A program made the translations under genes and the position numbers. Positions 22,775 through 33,162 of a stretch of DNA of 64,000 bases are shown here, one piece after another (position 1 is the stretch's first letter; each line of letters begins with the position of its first letter). Below the pieces are notes generated by a model. It ran no database searches and was not told where the DNA came from. It worked only from the letters and a program-made list of their open reading frames with translations. Origin of the DNA: Lepiota brunneoincarnata (taxonomy: Eukaryota; Basidiomycota; Agaricomycetes; Agaricales; Agaricaceae); NCBI GenBank assembly GCA_023014365.1, contig JAEBUN010000018.1, positions 682,001 through 746,000 on the forward strand. The letters run 5' to 3'.

Positions 22775-25090
22775 CCCACTTTTGGAGGAGCGAGGGGTTA
22801 TCATCCATGCGATGTACTCAGGACTCCGAACTGGCCACCGAGGTCGCTCACATTCAATCGCTAGGTAGACTGTAACATTGTCATTGTTGCTGTAGGTCGC
22901 TATGTGGATTCTTTTGATCTTCCTTGATTGTAAACATCATTGAACTTGTTATTGGTTTTGCATAAGATGGATTTCCTGTTTCGACGTTCAGAATTTGAAT
23001 CACTTTATTGATCTCATTCTCCTAGCACAATTTCCTGGTATTTAAACCCCCAGCTCTCGGCTGGAGCTCATGTGTGGAACGGAGAGGCCAGTTCACAAAC
23101 CTCATGTCTAATTACAATGCATCAGTTGTTGCCGTCTGATGGGTATGCGTGTCTACTTGTATTCGTCATAGTTCGTGAATTAGGCGCCCAGACGAACAAG
23201 ATTGTTCCTCTGTAGGAGGTCCCCACAGACCAAAGGAACCAGGGAGCCTAGTTGCAGCTTTGCTTAATGATGCCCCGAGCTCAAATCATAAAGATGTTGA
23301 TTCAGGTCGTGTTTGACTATTCACCGTGAGAGGAGGAGCAAAAGTTTCAACATGGCACACTTGATAGGCTATTTGCGCAGCAACAGATACCCAGATCAGC
23401 CTAATAATGACTACACTCTATGAATCGCATTAATCTCAAAGTCCACCTGATGAGTTTGTTCGAATCGTTTGGCCATTCCACGAACAAACTGCCGAACCCC
23501 AGGATCAGGATCGTGATCCACCGGCTCATAAACCTCGCAGGATCCATCAACCATCGCTTTCTTGAGAACGATCGGGGGACACTTGAATTTCCTGAGTTTA
23601 GGAAGCCGCACAGCAAATTCCAGCCAAGTCGTCTAGGCTTTGTTAGATTGTCACAATGCCACGAGACGGTAGAAATATCTCACCAATACTTTTGAATTCC
23701 TTGCGGCCACATCCTCGGGTGTCACCGACATGTAGCAGCAAAGATGCCGAAGAGATTGGCACGCCTCTACCCCTTTGAGCTGTTCGTAGCTCGGTACCCG
23801 CGACCACTGCGTCGTAATATTTCCACCGACATTCAACGATCTCAGCGAGTCCTTGTGATGTGGGAGCACAGCAGTAAAGAACTTGTCCACAAGCTGAGGC
23901 GAGTCGTCGAGCGGGTGCCGGGGTAAAAGGCGCAAGCGCTCAATATCAGGGCACGCTAACAGATAGCTGAAGATGGGAGGTGGGTGGATGGCATCGATGC
24001 AAACATCCGTGAGGAAGATATTTTCACTCTGCAGAATGGAAAAAATTTCGCTGAGGTGGTTTGCTGCTGAGTGACTGGGACTTCTTGTGATTTTCAATGC
24101 TTTTAAGTGACGGAAATGTCGGAGATGTGTCCGAAAATCTTCCGGTGTGACGACAATAGCGCATGCTTTGAGTCGTTTGAGCTTTAGACATGCCTCTGCA
24201 GGGACTAATGCAAGAGGGTCGAATAACTCCTTCAACGTCATCTCCCCTTCAGGACGGCAAGGTCGTGGTATCGTGAAAGCAAAGCTTTCGAGGTTCGGGC
24301 AACGCAATATGAGCCTCGAGATCTCGGACACCAATGTGGGGCCTGGTAACTCGAAGGTTTTCCAGATCACCGCAAGGGCACTGAGGTTAGAAAGTGGTTC
24401 AAGCGAGAATCCATGAGCGGGATGGTCGAAAATCGTGATGGTGAGTTCCTTCAGGGTTTGTATTGAGCCCACCGAATCAATGAAGCGGGTGACCCGGTCA
24501 AGTTCATAGACCTCGCACGGGCGGTAGTCCCATCTGTGCTACTTGAGTTATCTGGCGGCTTTGCAAAATTTAGCTTACTGGAGGGAGTGTAAGCTTCTCA
24601 TTGCCGGGATCATCAGATCCAGCAAGGTCAACCAAGGGAGCTGTTCTTCGTGCTCGTATAGAGACGCCAGATGGACCTCTGCGTTCCTGACACTTCCCAA
24701 AACCGTTGTCTTTCCCGCCCTCAATATTGATGTGATCGCCTCGCAATGTTTGCGCCTAGGCCAGATCATCGGAATAAGTGCCACAGTTTGGAACAGAACA
24801 GGAGAAATAATGGAATTGAAACGCTTTGATACGAGACGTAGATGGCGGAGACAACCAACACGGCTAGGGGCGGGGATCTGAGGGAAATGAGCCAACATGC
24901 ATTTGGGTTGAACATGGTTTACTTACCAGATCGATGATCCTGAGCATAATTTCGTTTGGTATCTCGTTAAGCATCGTTAGCGTTAGCGTTAGTGTTATCG
25001 GCAGGGGTGCCAAGATCAGATTTAATCGAGAAATATAGAATTGCTGTGCGTACTATTTCCGGTAATATACTCTAAATGGAATATTGTGAT
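22775..25090. repeat. Segmental duplication, copy 1 (contains a - strand F-box gene)
   Basis: Aligns collinearly and in the same orientation with 60447-62775 over about 2.3 kb, including the whole F-box gene, all three introns, its downstream flank and about 100 bp of promoter. A third, internally deleted copy is at 52539-52960, whose 5' flank similarity also reaches about 25190 here. The left part lies inside the insertion that splits array copy E/F. Confidence 0.8.
23411..24974 (-). CDS. F-box protein with LRR-like body (second lineage, duplicate 1)
   Basis: Four exons on the - strand, 24974-24927, 24877-24579, 24533-23684 and 23632-23411 (48, 299, 850 and 222 nt), join in frame to 472 residues. 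Exon 1 is 'MLNEIPNEIMLRIIDL', a classic F-box start (P..I...I). Exon 2 continues 'CLRHLRLVSKRFNSIISPVL', completing the F-box. The rest has leucine-rich periodicity ('CPNLESFAFTIPRP', 'LKRLKACAIVVTPED', 'CPDIERLRLLP', 'SLRSLNVGG') and a last exon with a charged 'DHDPDPGV' loop. It is unrelated in detail to the + strand array family. Likely an SCF ubiquitin-ligase adaptor by architecture; target unknown. Exon sizes are identical to those of the duplicate at 61081-62644. Confidence 0.85.
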
Positions 25091-25583
25091 AGGATCTCGC
25101 TTCCTGTTCAACGTCCCCCCGTCTACGAGAGTGTCCTGTTCAGTCCGTACACTGGTTGTGCCGGCGAAAATCCATCATCACAATGAGCACACCCCACCTA
25201 TCGACCAAGACGAGCCTATCGCCCTCGTCAACGCCTATGGTTCGGGCAAGTCGACTGTTGCAAGGCTCCTGTGATGGTTATGTTTACTGGCCACGCCTCG
25301 CAATTGGGCGTTGAATGACCTCATCCGAAGGCCCCAAAGTCTTCCGGCTGGGTCTGAGCGCTTCTGGTACCACTCAGCATGCGGACCTGGGCTTGCCAGT
25401 TGATCAACCCAGGGCTATCATGGACGAACGTGGGCCGCTGGCTTTCTCTCATTAGTGCTCATACTGAATATTTTACCTTGCGATCTTCACTAGTCCGACC
25501 TACTTCTTCCGTCGCGCATTCAAGAGCAAAGGTTTCAAGGTACGCGGATCTTTCCCTCAGTTTCACTCTATCCCTGTCTCTCG

Positions 25584-26317
25584 TGGAGCGGGTTCATCTC
25601 CCCCAGTCATTCACCACACTCTGGAAAGCCCACGCATCACAGGAGAAGCAGGGGAGTTGCAAGATTTACTCCTAAATGTAATGTCATCCTCCCTTCGCTG
25701 CCTGTCGTTGGTGATTTGTGGAAATGATGGTATATCATGGAAGATCCTATGCGAGCGAGCCGCTTCAAGCTTTCCCCACCTTCGCTCTTTCAATCTTCGA
25801 TCGACTCTCCCCGAGGATAGTCCCCCACTACTAGCACAGGACCTCCCTGCAGTCCTATCGGGACCGCTAGCAGAGCTTCAGTTAATGAGTGTACTACACC
25901 AATTGACAATGAATAATCTCATTGAAATGTTTGAGGATGTCGCCAAACCTCCATTACCTATAGATCGACCATATTTCTCCCTGGGTAGGGTACCTAGACG
26001 CTTCCGTGTTGGTACCCCTATCCCAGCAGTCTCATTTGTGGGGTCTCCACCTTCGCTTGGACTTCAGTACCCTCCTCACCCCATTCCCTGATGCCTCTCC
26101 ATCGGGAAGCATGCTGGAGAAACTCGGCATCTATAGGCCGATAAATTTTCCTAGAACAGTAGATGGGAAACTCATGTTAGCTGAAAATCTTCTCACTTTG
26201 TTCCCGAGGCTCAGGGATATCGAATACGATCCCAAGGAAATGTATGGGATTGCCGACTTGCAGAAATATATCGTGGCGTTCAATCGTAGAGTTGCTGCCT
26301 ACTACATCAATCGTTGA
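25584..26317 (+). pseudogene. 3' half of the split F-box/LRR gene (array copy F, same gene as 20484-21375)
   Basis: Resumes with 'SPPVIHHTLES' and 'ITGEAGELQDLLLN', exactly where copy E breaks off, and runs to the family C-terminus 'IADLQKYIVAFNRRVAAYY'. It is closest to the corresponding part of 27443-29065. A single extra T near 25930 shifts the frame; the original frame returns at about 26006. Together with the nonsense codon at 21120 and the 4.2-kb interruption, the gene is dead. Confidence 0.8.
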
Positions 26318-26760
26318 ATGTGGATTCTTTCCGGTTTTCCAAATACATTTTCTTTGCATTGCCATTCACATTCCTGAGTGTAAGTTTGCTTGATGAGATA
26401 CTTTGGTACGGGGGTTGTGCCATTGGTGGGATCGAAAATAAGTTCTCATATAGACCTATACACGCACACCTATCTGCATAGGCACCAATCATGCGATTCG
26501 CGATAGGGCACTCGCCGAAATCGTTCTTTGAGCTTGGCAACCACAGGTTTGACAAGGCAAGGACCACCCACAATCAAACCGATCTAGATAGATCAGGTAA
26601 TGTTCTGTCGAAGGACGCAGGACTCGGAAAGCACGGAGGAAGTACGGTGAGGTCAGCGGATGCTACCACTGATCCTCTGGGAGTGTGTGACTTCTCGACG
26701 TCACAGGAAGAAATAGCCTCTTCTCCTGAAATCTCTCGTAAAACAACTGTTGATACCATG
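26318..26760. repeat. 3' flank repeat following F-box/LRR array genes
   Basis: The same downstream sequence recurs after several array members: here, after 29065 (to about 29270), at about 47260-47560 and at about 51812-52070. Shared marks include the strings ATTCACATTCCTGAGTG, GGCACCAATCA and AGTACGGTGAGGTCAGCG. It travels with the genes, showing that duplication units are larger than the coding regions. Short - strand open frames here are not convincing genes. Confidence 0.55.
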
Positions 26761-26904
26761 ACCTAGATATTTCCGATGTTTTCAATCGAGTGGACCATCA
26801 TGGACTCTGACACGGCTAGGACTTCAATGTTCGTTGAGGTTCGTCTGATGTTCTTTATGGGAGGCGGTAGGCTTGGCTACGTAAGCGGCCGAATAGCCAC
26901 TTCT

Positions 26905-27141
26905 GCACAGCACTCTTCTTACCCTGGCACAGGACCTCTATCGAGAAGCAGGCTGAAGGAGTTAATCCTAAATGCTTTCCGGCAACGCTGGATCACACCT
27001 GGCTAAAACATCCTCATCCTGGTCCGGAGACTTAGAGCTATCTTGTATGACTCCGAGGGAAGCGATGGAATTGCGGATCTACACAAACGTACTGTGGCAT
27101 TCAAGAGTAGAGTTGCCATCTGCTACTTCAGCCAGAAGTAA
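26905..27141 (+). pseudogene. Relic of the 3' end of a copy-D-type F-box/LRR gene
   Basis: Aligns with 19225-19467 (the end of the intact copy D), including a 'DLHK'-equivalent stretch and the terminal 'LPSATSARSK'-frame bases that in D read 'VAICYFSQK', then the stop and 3' flank. Small deletions break the frame. With the following spacer and copy G it forms a second version of the D-end/spacer/E-gene block. Confidence 0.65.
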
Positions 27142-27442
27142 ATTCTCGCTCAGTTATTGACACAATATTGGGTGTTTGGAGTATCGGGGGGGGGAGGGGG
27201 GGGGGGAGGGGGAATCTGAAATGTCCCGACGCAATTACGGAGACCTTGCGCTCCCACTTGAAAAGAAAACAATTTCGACAAGGCGAAGTCTCCGGGCGGG
27301 ATTCAGAAAAACAAACACGTGATCTTACGTTTGTCGCACGTTTAAGGTTTAAGCGCCGAAAACACTGGTCTTCGCAAAGGGGTGATCGTGACACAGCTGT
27401 GCATCTGTCTCGTCCTGCTCACACGTCATACATAAGCGAAAA

Positions 27443-29065
27443 ATGAAGAAAAACACTCACTTCGTCTACCCTAAAACACTCCCCCTCACCCACGACATCT
27501 GGCGTGAGGTGCTCAGGTGTTTCGAATATCGAATCATGACTGATTCCGTCACGGAAATACAGAAACGAAGGAGGCGCATCCTCAAGATAGCGCTCCTTTC
27601 TCAGTCACTGGCGTCTGTCGCACTAGACGCGTTGTGGGAGGGAATGGGATCATTGGAACCTGTGGCACAGGTTGTCAATTCTTTTGCGTCCTCTCCAGGG
27701 GACGTGTATCTCAAAAAGGTTCTGGCTACGGATAGCCAGGGGATAGAAGGACACTGGGTGAGTGTTCTTGTGCCCCCAGGGGTTTTCCTTACTTGATCCC
27801 AGGCCTGTACAGGAACTGCGGAGACCAATCGAAGATGACACAATACGCCTTCGGGTACGAGATTATCTGGCTCGAGTACGATATTTCTCAATCAACGAAA
27901 TAGACACGGCGGACGCTTCGCTGTGGCTCATCCTTGTGGCGTGCTTTGGGAACAACGCTCCTCTTCTTCCTAATTTGCGGCACCTTAGCCTCAATGTGGA
28001 GAGAATTCTTTCCCCCGGGTTGTCAGTCTAGTCCCCCTCCTGTCCCTTGCGCTGACCACCCTCGCGATAGTCCACGAGTCATCCAGTGCGAGCGCAGCGC
28101 TGGTACTATTCGGATTGCTCAAGTCGCTTGGGTGTAGTTTGAAGGACATTCGCTACACAGGGAGTTCCTCGCCAGATCTTCTTCGTGCTATGATGCCTTT
28201 CAAGCATTTGAAATGCTTGCATATGACACGAGGCGAGCACGTCCAACGGCAGAGCTCTATCCCTCCTTCCGATGTCCTGAAACACTTCACCTCCCTGACT
28301 GTCCTCCGGATTGATCTCAGATTCTTCCCGAACCGTGGAGCGGTTTAATCTCCCCCAATCACTCACCACACTCTGGAAAGCCTACACATCACAGGAGAAG
28401 CCGGGGAGTTGCAAGATTTACTCCTAAATGTAACGTCATCCTCCCTTCGCTGCCTGTCCTTGGTGATTTGTGGATATGATGGTATATCATGGAAGATCTT
28501 ATGCGAGCGAGCCGCCTCAAGCTTTTCCCGTCTTCGCTCCTTCAGTCTCCAAGCGACCCTTCCCAAGGGTAGTCCCCCACTACTAGCACAAGACCTCCCT
28601 GCAAACCTACTGGAACCGTTAACGGAGCTCCGGTTAACGCGGATACTACACCAATTGACGACCGATAATATCATCGAAATGTTGAGGATGTCACCAAACC
28701 TCCGTTACCTACAGGTCGCTCATATTTCTCCTGGGGTAGGGTACTTGAATGCTTCTGTTTTGGTACCCCTATCCCGGCAATCTCATATTCTTCGTCTCGA
28801 CCTTCGCTTGGACTTCAGTACCCTTCTCACCCCACTCCCTGATGCCCCGCCATCGGGAAGCGTGCTGGAGAAACTCAGCATTTATAAACCTAAAAATTTT
28901 CCTAAAACAGTGGACGGGAAACTCATGTTAGCTGAAAATCTTCTCACTTTGTTCCCGAGGCTCAGGGACATCGAATACAGTCCCAAGGAAGCATATGGGA
29001 TTGCCGACCTGCAGAAATATATTGTAGCACTCAATCGTAGAGTTGCTGCCTACTTCAGTCGTTGA
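27443..29065 (+). pseudogene. Broken F-box/LRR-like gene (array copy G)
   Basis: Full-length close relative of the split copy E/F. Exon 1 starts at ATG 27443 ('MKKNTHFVYPKTLPLTHDI') and ends before GTGAGT near 27757; the acceptor is at about 27809. Exon 2 begins 'ELRRPIEDDTIRLR'. A 1-nt loss near 27994 (versus copy E) shifts the frame, giving a stop at 28029, and a TAA at 28346-28348 replaces a leucine codon. The C-terminal half from 28349 is clean to 29065. Upstream at 27186-27212 is an almost pure G tract. Confidence 0.8.
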
Positions 29066-29383
29066 ATGTGGATTCTTTCCGGTTTTTCCAGATACATTTT
29101 TTTGTATGCCACTCACATTCCTGAGTGCGATGATGAGATACTTGGGTATGGGGGTTGTGCCCTTGGTGGGATTGAAAATAAGTTCTCATATAGATCTGTA
29201 TGCGCACACATATCTGCACAGGCACCAATCACGCGATTTACGATAGGGCACTCGCCTCTTCTCCAGAAATCTTTCGTAAAACTATTGATACCACAACCTA
29301 GATATTGCCAATGTCTTCAATCGAATAGACCATCACGGACTCTGACACGGCTAACACAATAACCGTCTCCGATCCAAACCCAA

Positions 29384-31320
29384 TCAATGCATGTCGCGCG
29401 TAATTATCTTCCTTTGTTTCCGCGCTCTCATTTTCCAAGTCCTGCTCTGCGGTTAAAGGACGTCCATAGTAGATGCAAGGGTCACTTACAAGAGGTTTCG
29501 AGACATCCTCGCACGCTTTGATGAGGTGTTCATCTCGTTCTGATAGCGGTTTAGTACGAACAAGGCCTGCGAGCTTTGGAATTGACTGTGTCTAGAAGAC
29601 GATTGGTTTGTCTGGCTGTAACGAGAACGAAGGAACTTACAGAATTATGGAGCCACGTAAGAAACCTGACAAACGTTACAACAGGAAGGGTTTCACAAAT
29701 AATCCGAAGACGGGAAAACTGGAAGGACCCCACGGTATGCTGCATAAAGTTGAGGTCGGGACTGGTTATCTGAGTGCAAATCTGCCAGAGATGAATTGAA
29801 GCGAATTCGACAATATCCAAAGTGATGCAGAGGGGAGGGTCGGCTGCAGGCCCTTGAGTGCGAGTTTTCTTAGATATATCAGGCGTAATATCATCGCTGA
29901 GAACGCGAAAACAAGACTCTGCCAGTAGAGTACGATAGAAAATGGGGCTTTGGGTGAAGTCCTTTGCGCGCGAAGGGTTCACCAAGAAGTCAGGGAATGA
30001 GGCATGGAAGTAATGAAGTGGTGCTTGGAACGATTTATTGCCGGATGGAACAGCAACCACGGAGTGAAGGGAGAGGAGGGCGTCATGTATAGCACGGAGG
30101 TCGATTTCGAGGAGGCACGCGAAGTGGAAGAGAGGAAGTGGGGGGCAAACTATGAGCGTCCCAAGCACTTTCAGCGTTAGTGGCAACATTACACGGGGCG
30201 TACGTTCTATTAAGCCGCGATAGAGAGCGTCGATTGTACTCATCGGATTTAGCGTGTGGGGTGACGTTGGAACACCATCGATCGTATCGATCACTGTTTG
30301 AAGACGGGCAATGGGATCCTTCGCCTGGTGGTCTGCTACAAACTTGACGATAGTGACTGCGTAAATGAATAAGCCAGCAACCGCGTTGATCATCTTGTCC
30401 ATAACTGCTTGCCCAGGCCATCCCTTCCGCTTATCAACATCGGTGATATATTCCTCGCCAATTTTTCTAAATTCTTTCTCCAAGTACTCCTTTACGTCAC
30501 GTTTCATCTCTGGGCTGTCAACACGGATTTCCTTTATCCAACAAACCCCTTCCGATTCGGCTTTTTCGAAGGCTTGCCTGAGGTGGGATTCTGGACGGCT
30601 GAAGATCATCCAGCGATATCCTGCGTGCCGACGGACGGAATCCCAGATACACATGATAACTTCGGATTGCCATTTATCGTCGCACTCGTCCAATCCATCG
30701 ATGATGATGAAGTCCTTCAATCTGTCAGCATACAATCCCAAGTAACTCTCAAAGTAATGCTTGAAGTCAAAAATGGACGGGGTGGGGCCATGTCGGGGAA
30801 GGGGGCTCAGACCCAATTTTTTGGCGAGTTGCATGGCAATGTTGACCCACAAACGTGAAGGGTCGGTGCGGTTGAGGGATCTGGAGAAGAAAAATGCTGC
30901 AGCGCATCCTCTTTCTGCAATCGTTTGAGCTAGAGCACTCTTTCCACTACCCGGAGGGCCTGTTATCCATCGAATGCTGGCGATGGAAGCTGGCGTTGGG
31001 TCAGGTACAGCACTATCCGACCCGGATTCGATCGTATTGATCAGCTCTTCGCATGTACCAGGTTGGCAGTGGGGGAAGGGCCTGCGATGGATCGAGTACA
31101 ATTCTGTGCCGTCGTTGAAATCTGGGAGTATGTTCAGCCACCAGTTAAAGAGGATACGAAAGCCATCACCGTAGTCAGGTCCAGGCGTAGTCAGCGATGC
31201 TACATTGCTGTACGGTCCACCCGGTGCACGGTGCTCATCATCGCGCTGATCAAAGCGAACGTTATAGACAACTCTACCTTTGGTGAAGTTAGGCCACCGA
31301 TCCTCCGTAAGAAGAATATG
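29384..31320 (-). CDS. NACHT-domain NTPase (fungal NLR-like), 5' end unresolved
   Basis: Predicted STAND-class signalling NTPase. Three exons were rebuilt on the - strand: 31320-29641, 29591-29490 and 29446-29384, 615 codons in frame. The Walker A motif is 'GPPGSGKSALAQT' and Walker B is 'FIIIDGLDECDD' (hydrophobic strand then D-G-L-D-E), followed by 'WMIFSRPE', the NACHT sensor-like motif, and 'FHFACLLEI' to 'YFHASFPDFLVN', the usual winged-helix end of such proteins. Upstream of the P-loop is 'FDQRDDEHRAPGGPYSNV' and a Trp-rich linker. The protein ends soon after the NACHT/WH region with no WD40, ankyrin or TPR repeats, so it lacks the classic sensing domain. A further 5' exon probably lies at about 31340-31440 ('SPYVPDSREDNDRGLSLGD'), but no ATG could be fixed. 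Fungal homologues include non-self recognition proteins; the role here is not known. Confidence 0.85.
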
Positions 31321-31439
31321 CTAATACCTTGAATGCCGAGCATCGGACCCCGATCACCTAGGCTGAGGCCTCTGTCGTTATCCTCGCGGCTGTCAGGTAC
31401 GTAGGGCGAGCTGGGGCTCGCAGATTCATCTTCAATCAA

Positions 31440-33162
31440 GCTAGGTCGTCAATCTTGCAGCGGAAAGAGGATATGTTGAATCACCTTGCTCGAACCCGAA
31501 AGACACGGGGAAGGAGAAAGAATTCGGGGCGTCGTACACTTGAATGAGATTAAATCACTAATCTCTCAAGGGAATGAGGATGAAAAAATCGCTAGACCTA
31601 CCTTGTGGGTCATACATGTTGGGGAGGGGTAATCCCCGTGGGGTGCCTGGGGCCTTGTTGCCGTGGGCTGACTATGTTTGTATCTGTTAGGGATGGCCAC
31701 GGCTGTTTGAAGAGGGAACTGAGCAGCATGGGAATGGAACAATTGGCACCTCATGACTACCTGCGATTGTAAATGAGAGGTTAATGTGAGGAATACGATA
31801 GGTATGAGTGTGGAAAGTCAAATTTAAATCAAGAGCCATCGCCCTGGATAAGGAGGGACAGGATCTCCGGACAGCTTTTAAGGATGATTCAACCCAAGAA
31901 ATGCGCTTATTGACATTTCATGCCAGCTATACAATAATGAAAGCTCAACCCCGGAGTTGGTATCATCCTAAAAATGTCACGGATTCAACTGGGCCTATAC
32001 ATGCTCTGCCTATGCCATTGCACTCTGAAGCCAAGACCTGAGCCTACGATTACTGACCCCCGGTCCTGATTAGATGCAGCAGATCGGAATAGTAATCCCC
32101 ATCGTTCCTTGTAAGTTACGGGCCAGTCTGTTCCCGGAGGAGAATTACCGGCGAGGGTCTTAAGAACTGAAGCGAGCGTACAGCACAGTCAACCTGGAAT
32201 CCTAAATCGAACGACCGCTATCACAGTACTAACGTTGGTTTGTACGTGCAACAAACGATCCTGTCTGATAGAAGGTGAACACGCTTTCAAATGACTTCCT
32301 CAGCCTATTAGACAGAACGGGAGGCTAAGCTTGCACGTTCAGGCATCACAGGAAAGAATTCACAGATCTATGTAGGGAATATTCCAATTATCACGAGCTT
32401 ACTGCTCAGCTCACACTTCAATGTTGACGCGATAAGCTTGGTTGTTTCAGCCGATGATTTTCCCATGGGCTCTGTTCAGCTGACAGGAAAAGAGATGAAT
32501 ACCTCTAAGCTTGACTATAGTTGAATCAAGCATCTTGCGTCCATATATACGTCCCAGAAATCTGGAATACCCTCATCCAAGAACCAATCAATATTTCATA
32601 GAGTATGTCGAGAGTGTTTCCCTTCCGAAATAATGTGAGGGAGGAAACTCGCCTGCGTGCAGAATCCGTCCCTGCATCATATTTTCATTTAGGTATTTAA
32701 GTAGCACATTTGTACTTAGATACCTCAGCTCCTAACGACGAGGGTGTCTCTGCTGCCATAAGACCTCCGATGGGCTACAGCGTAACCAGCCTGCAGTTTC
32801 TTCCCTCAGTTTCACACACACTCTCTCAGTCTCTCTTTCCAAAGTCTCTCACCCAACCGGAGTTGTACTTGTACCCAGTCTTACGAGGTCGAGAAGACGA
32901 GCCCAGCAACCGTTTCGCCGGTTGCGCTCGTTTGTATCATTTTTGTTGCTAACGCGACACTCGTATTACAATAAATATATCTTCCAGCTCAAAAAAAACC
33001 CATTAACACAAATAAAATATGTCTCACATGCTTAAGCCATCATACCTCGCTAGTGGTGGTGTATAATATTAGAGCGAGTATACAAAAGAGTGGTTCTGGA
33101 CGGGCTCAGTAAAGCGAGTACCTCGGTGCCAGCAGCGAGCCGCCACTCTCTTTCATCATCCA
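31440..33162. other. Gene-poor region between NACHT and DUF6534 genes
   Basis: Probably includes the promoter and perhaps a first exon of the NACHT gene; a frame at 31566-31754 on the - strand ends at a good GTAGGT donor. Otherwise it is AT-rich with no recognised gene, apart from the short repeat at 32800-32985. Confidence 0.4.
32800..32985 (+). repeat. Short dispersed repeat, possible solo-LTR remnant
   Basis: Shares a nearly identical core (string GAGAAGACGAGCCCAGCAAC and neighbours) with 21376-21509, and a weaker version with about 52355-52415. Two of the three sites sit at the edge of a broken F-box/LRR copy. The segment is preceded by a CA/CT-rich stretch. No terminal dinucleotides or target duplication could be fixed, so its class is uncertain. 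Confidence 0.4.

Larger units (their letters stand above)
21376..25583. mobile_element. 4.2-kb insertion splitting an F-box/LRR gene
   Basis: Everything between the two halves of copy E/F. At the left edge the gene ends ...CCCAAAACTCG and at the right edge it resumes CTCGTGGAGCGG..., suggesting a 4-bp CTCG target duplication. The interval holds a short pyrimidine-rich repeat also present near 32800-32985, copy 3 of the gene-like repeat (21531-21900), unassigned DNA, and a complete - strand F-box gene with flanks (22775-25090) that is itself duplicated at 60447-62775. No transposase or reverse transcriptase was recognised, so it may be a composite of several events. Confidence 0.5.

Noticed and set aside
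22529..22868. Open frame upstream of the segmental duplication
   Set aside because: No family, and its end lies inside duplicated non-coding flank whose other copy does not keep the frame.
24965..25000. CGTTAG tandem units resembling a telomere-like repeat
   Set aside because: Only about three units, not TTAGGG, and located in the F-box promoter; a minor microsatellite.
25190..25275. Frame ending in a 'GSGKST' string that looks like a P-loop
   Set aside because: The spacing does not fit a Walker A motif, the frame stops within five residues and no NTPase sequence surrounds it.
29551..29773. Taking the NACHT gene to end at the stop at 29551
   Set aside because: That reading runs through a good GTAAGT...TTCTAG intron (29640-29592); splicing it opens two more in-frame exons ending at 29384.
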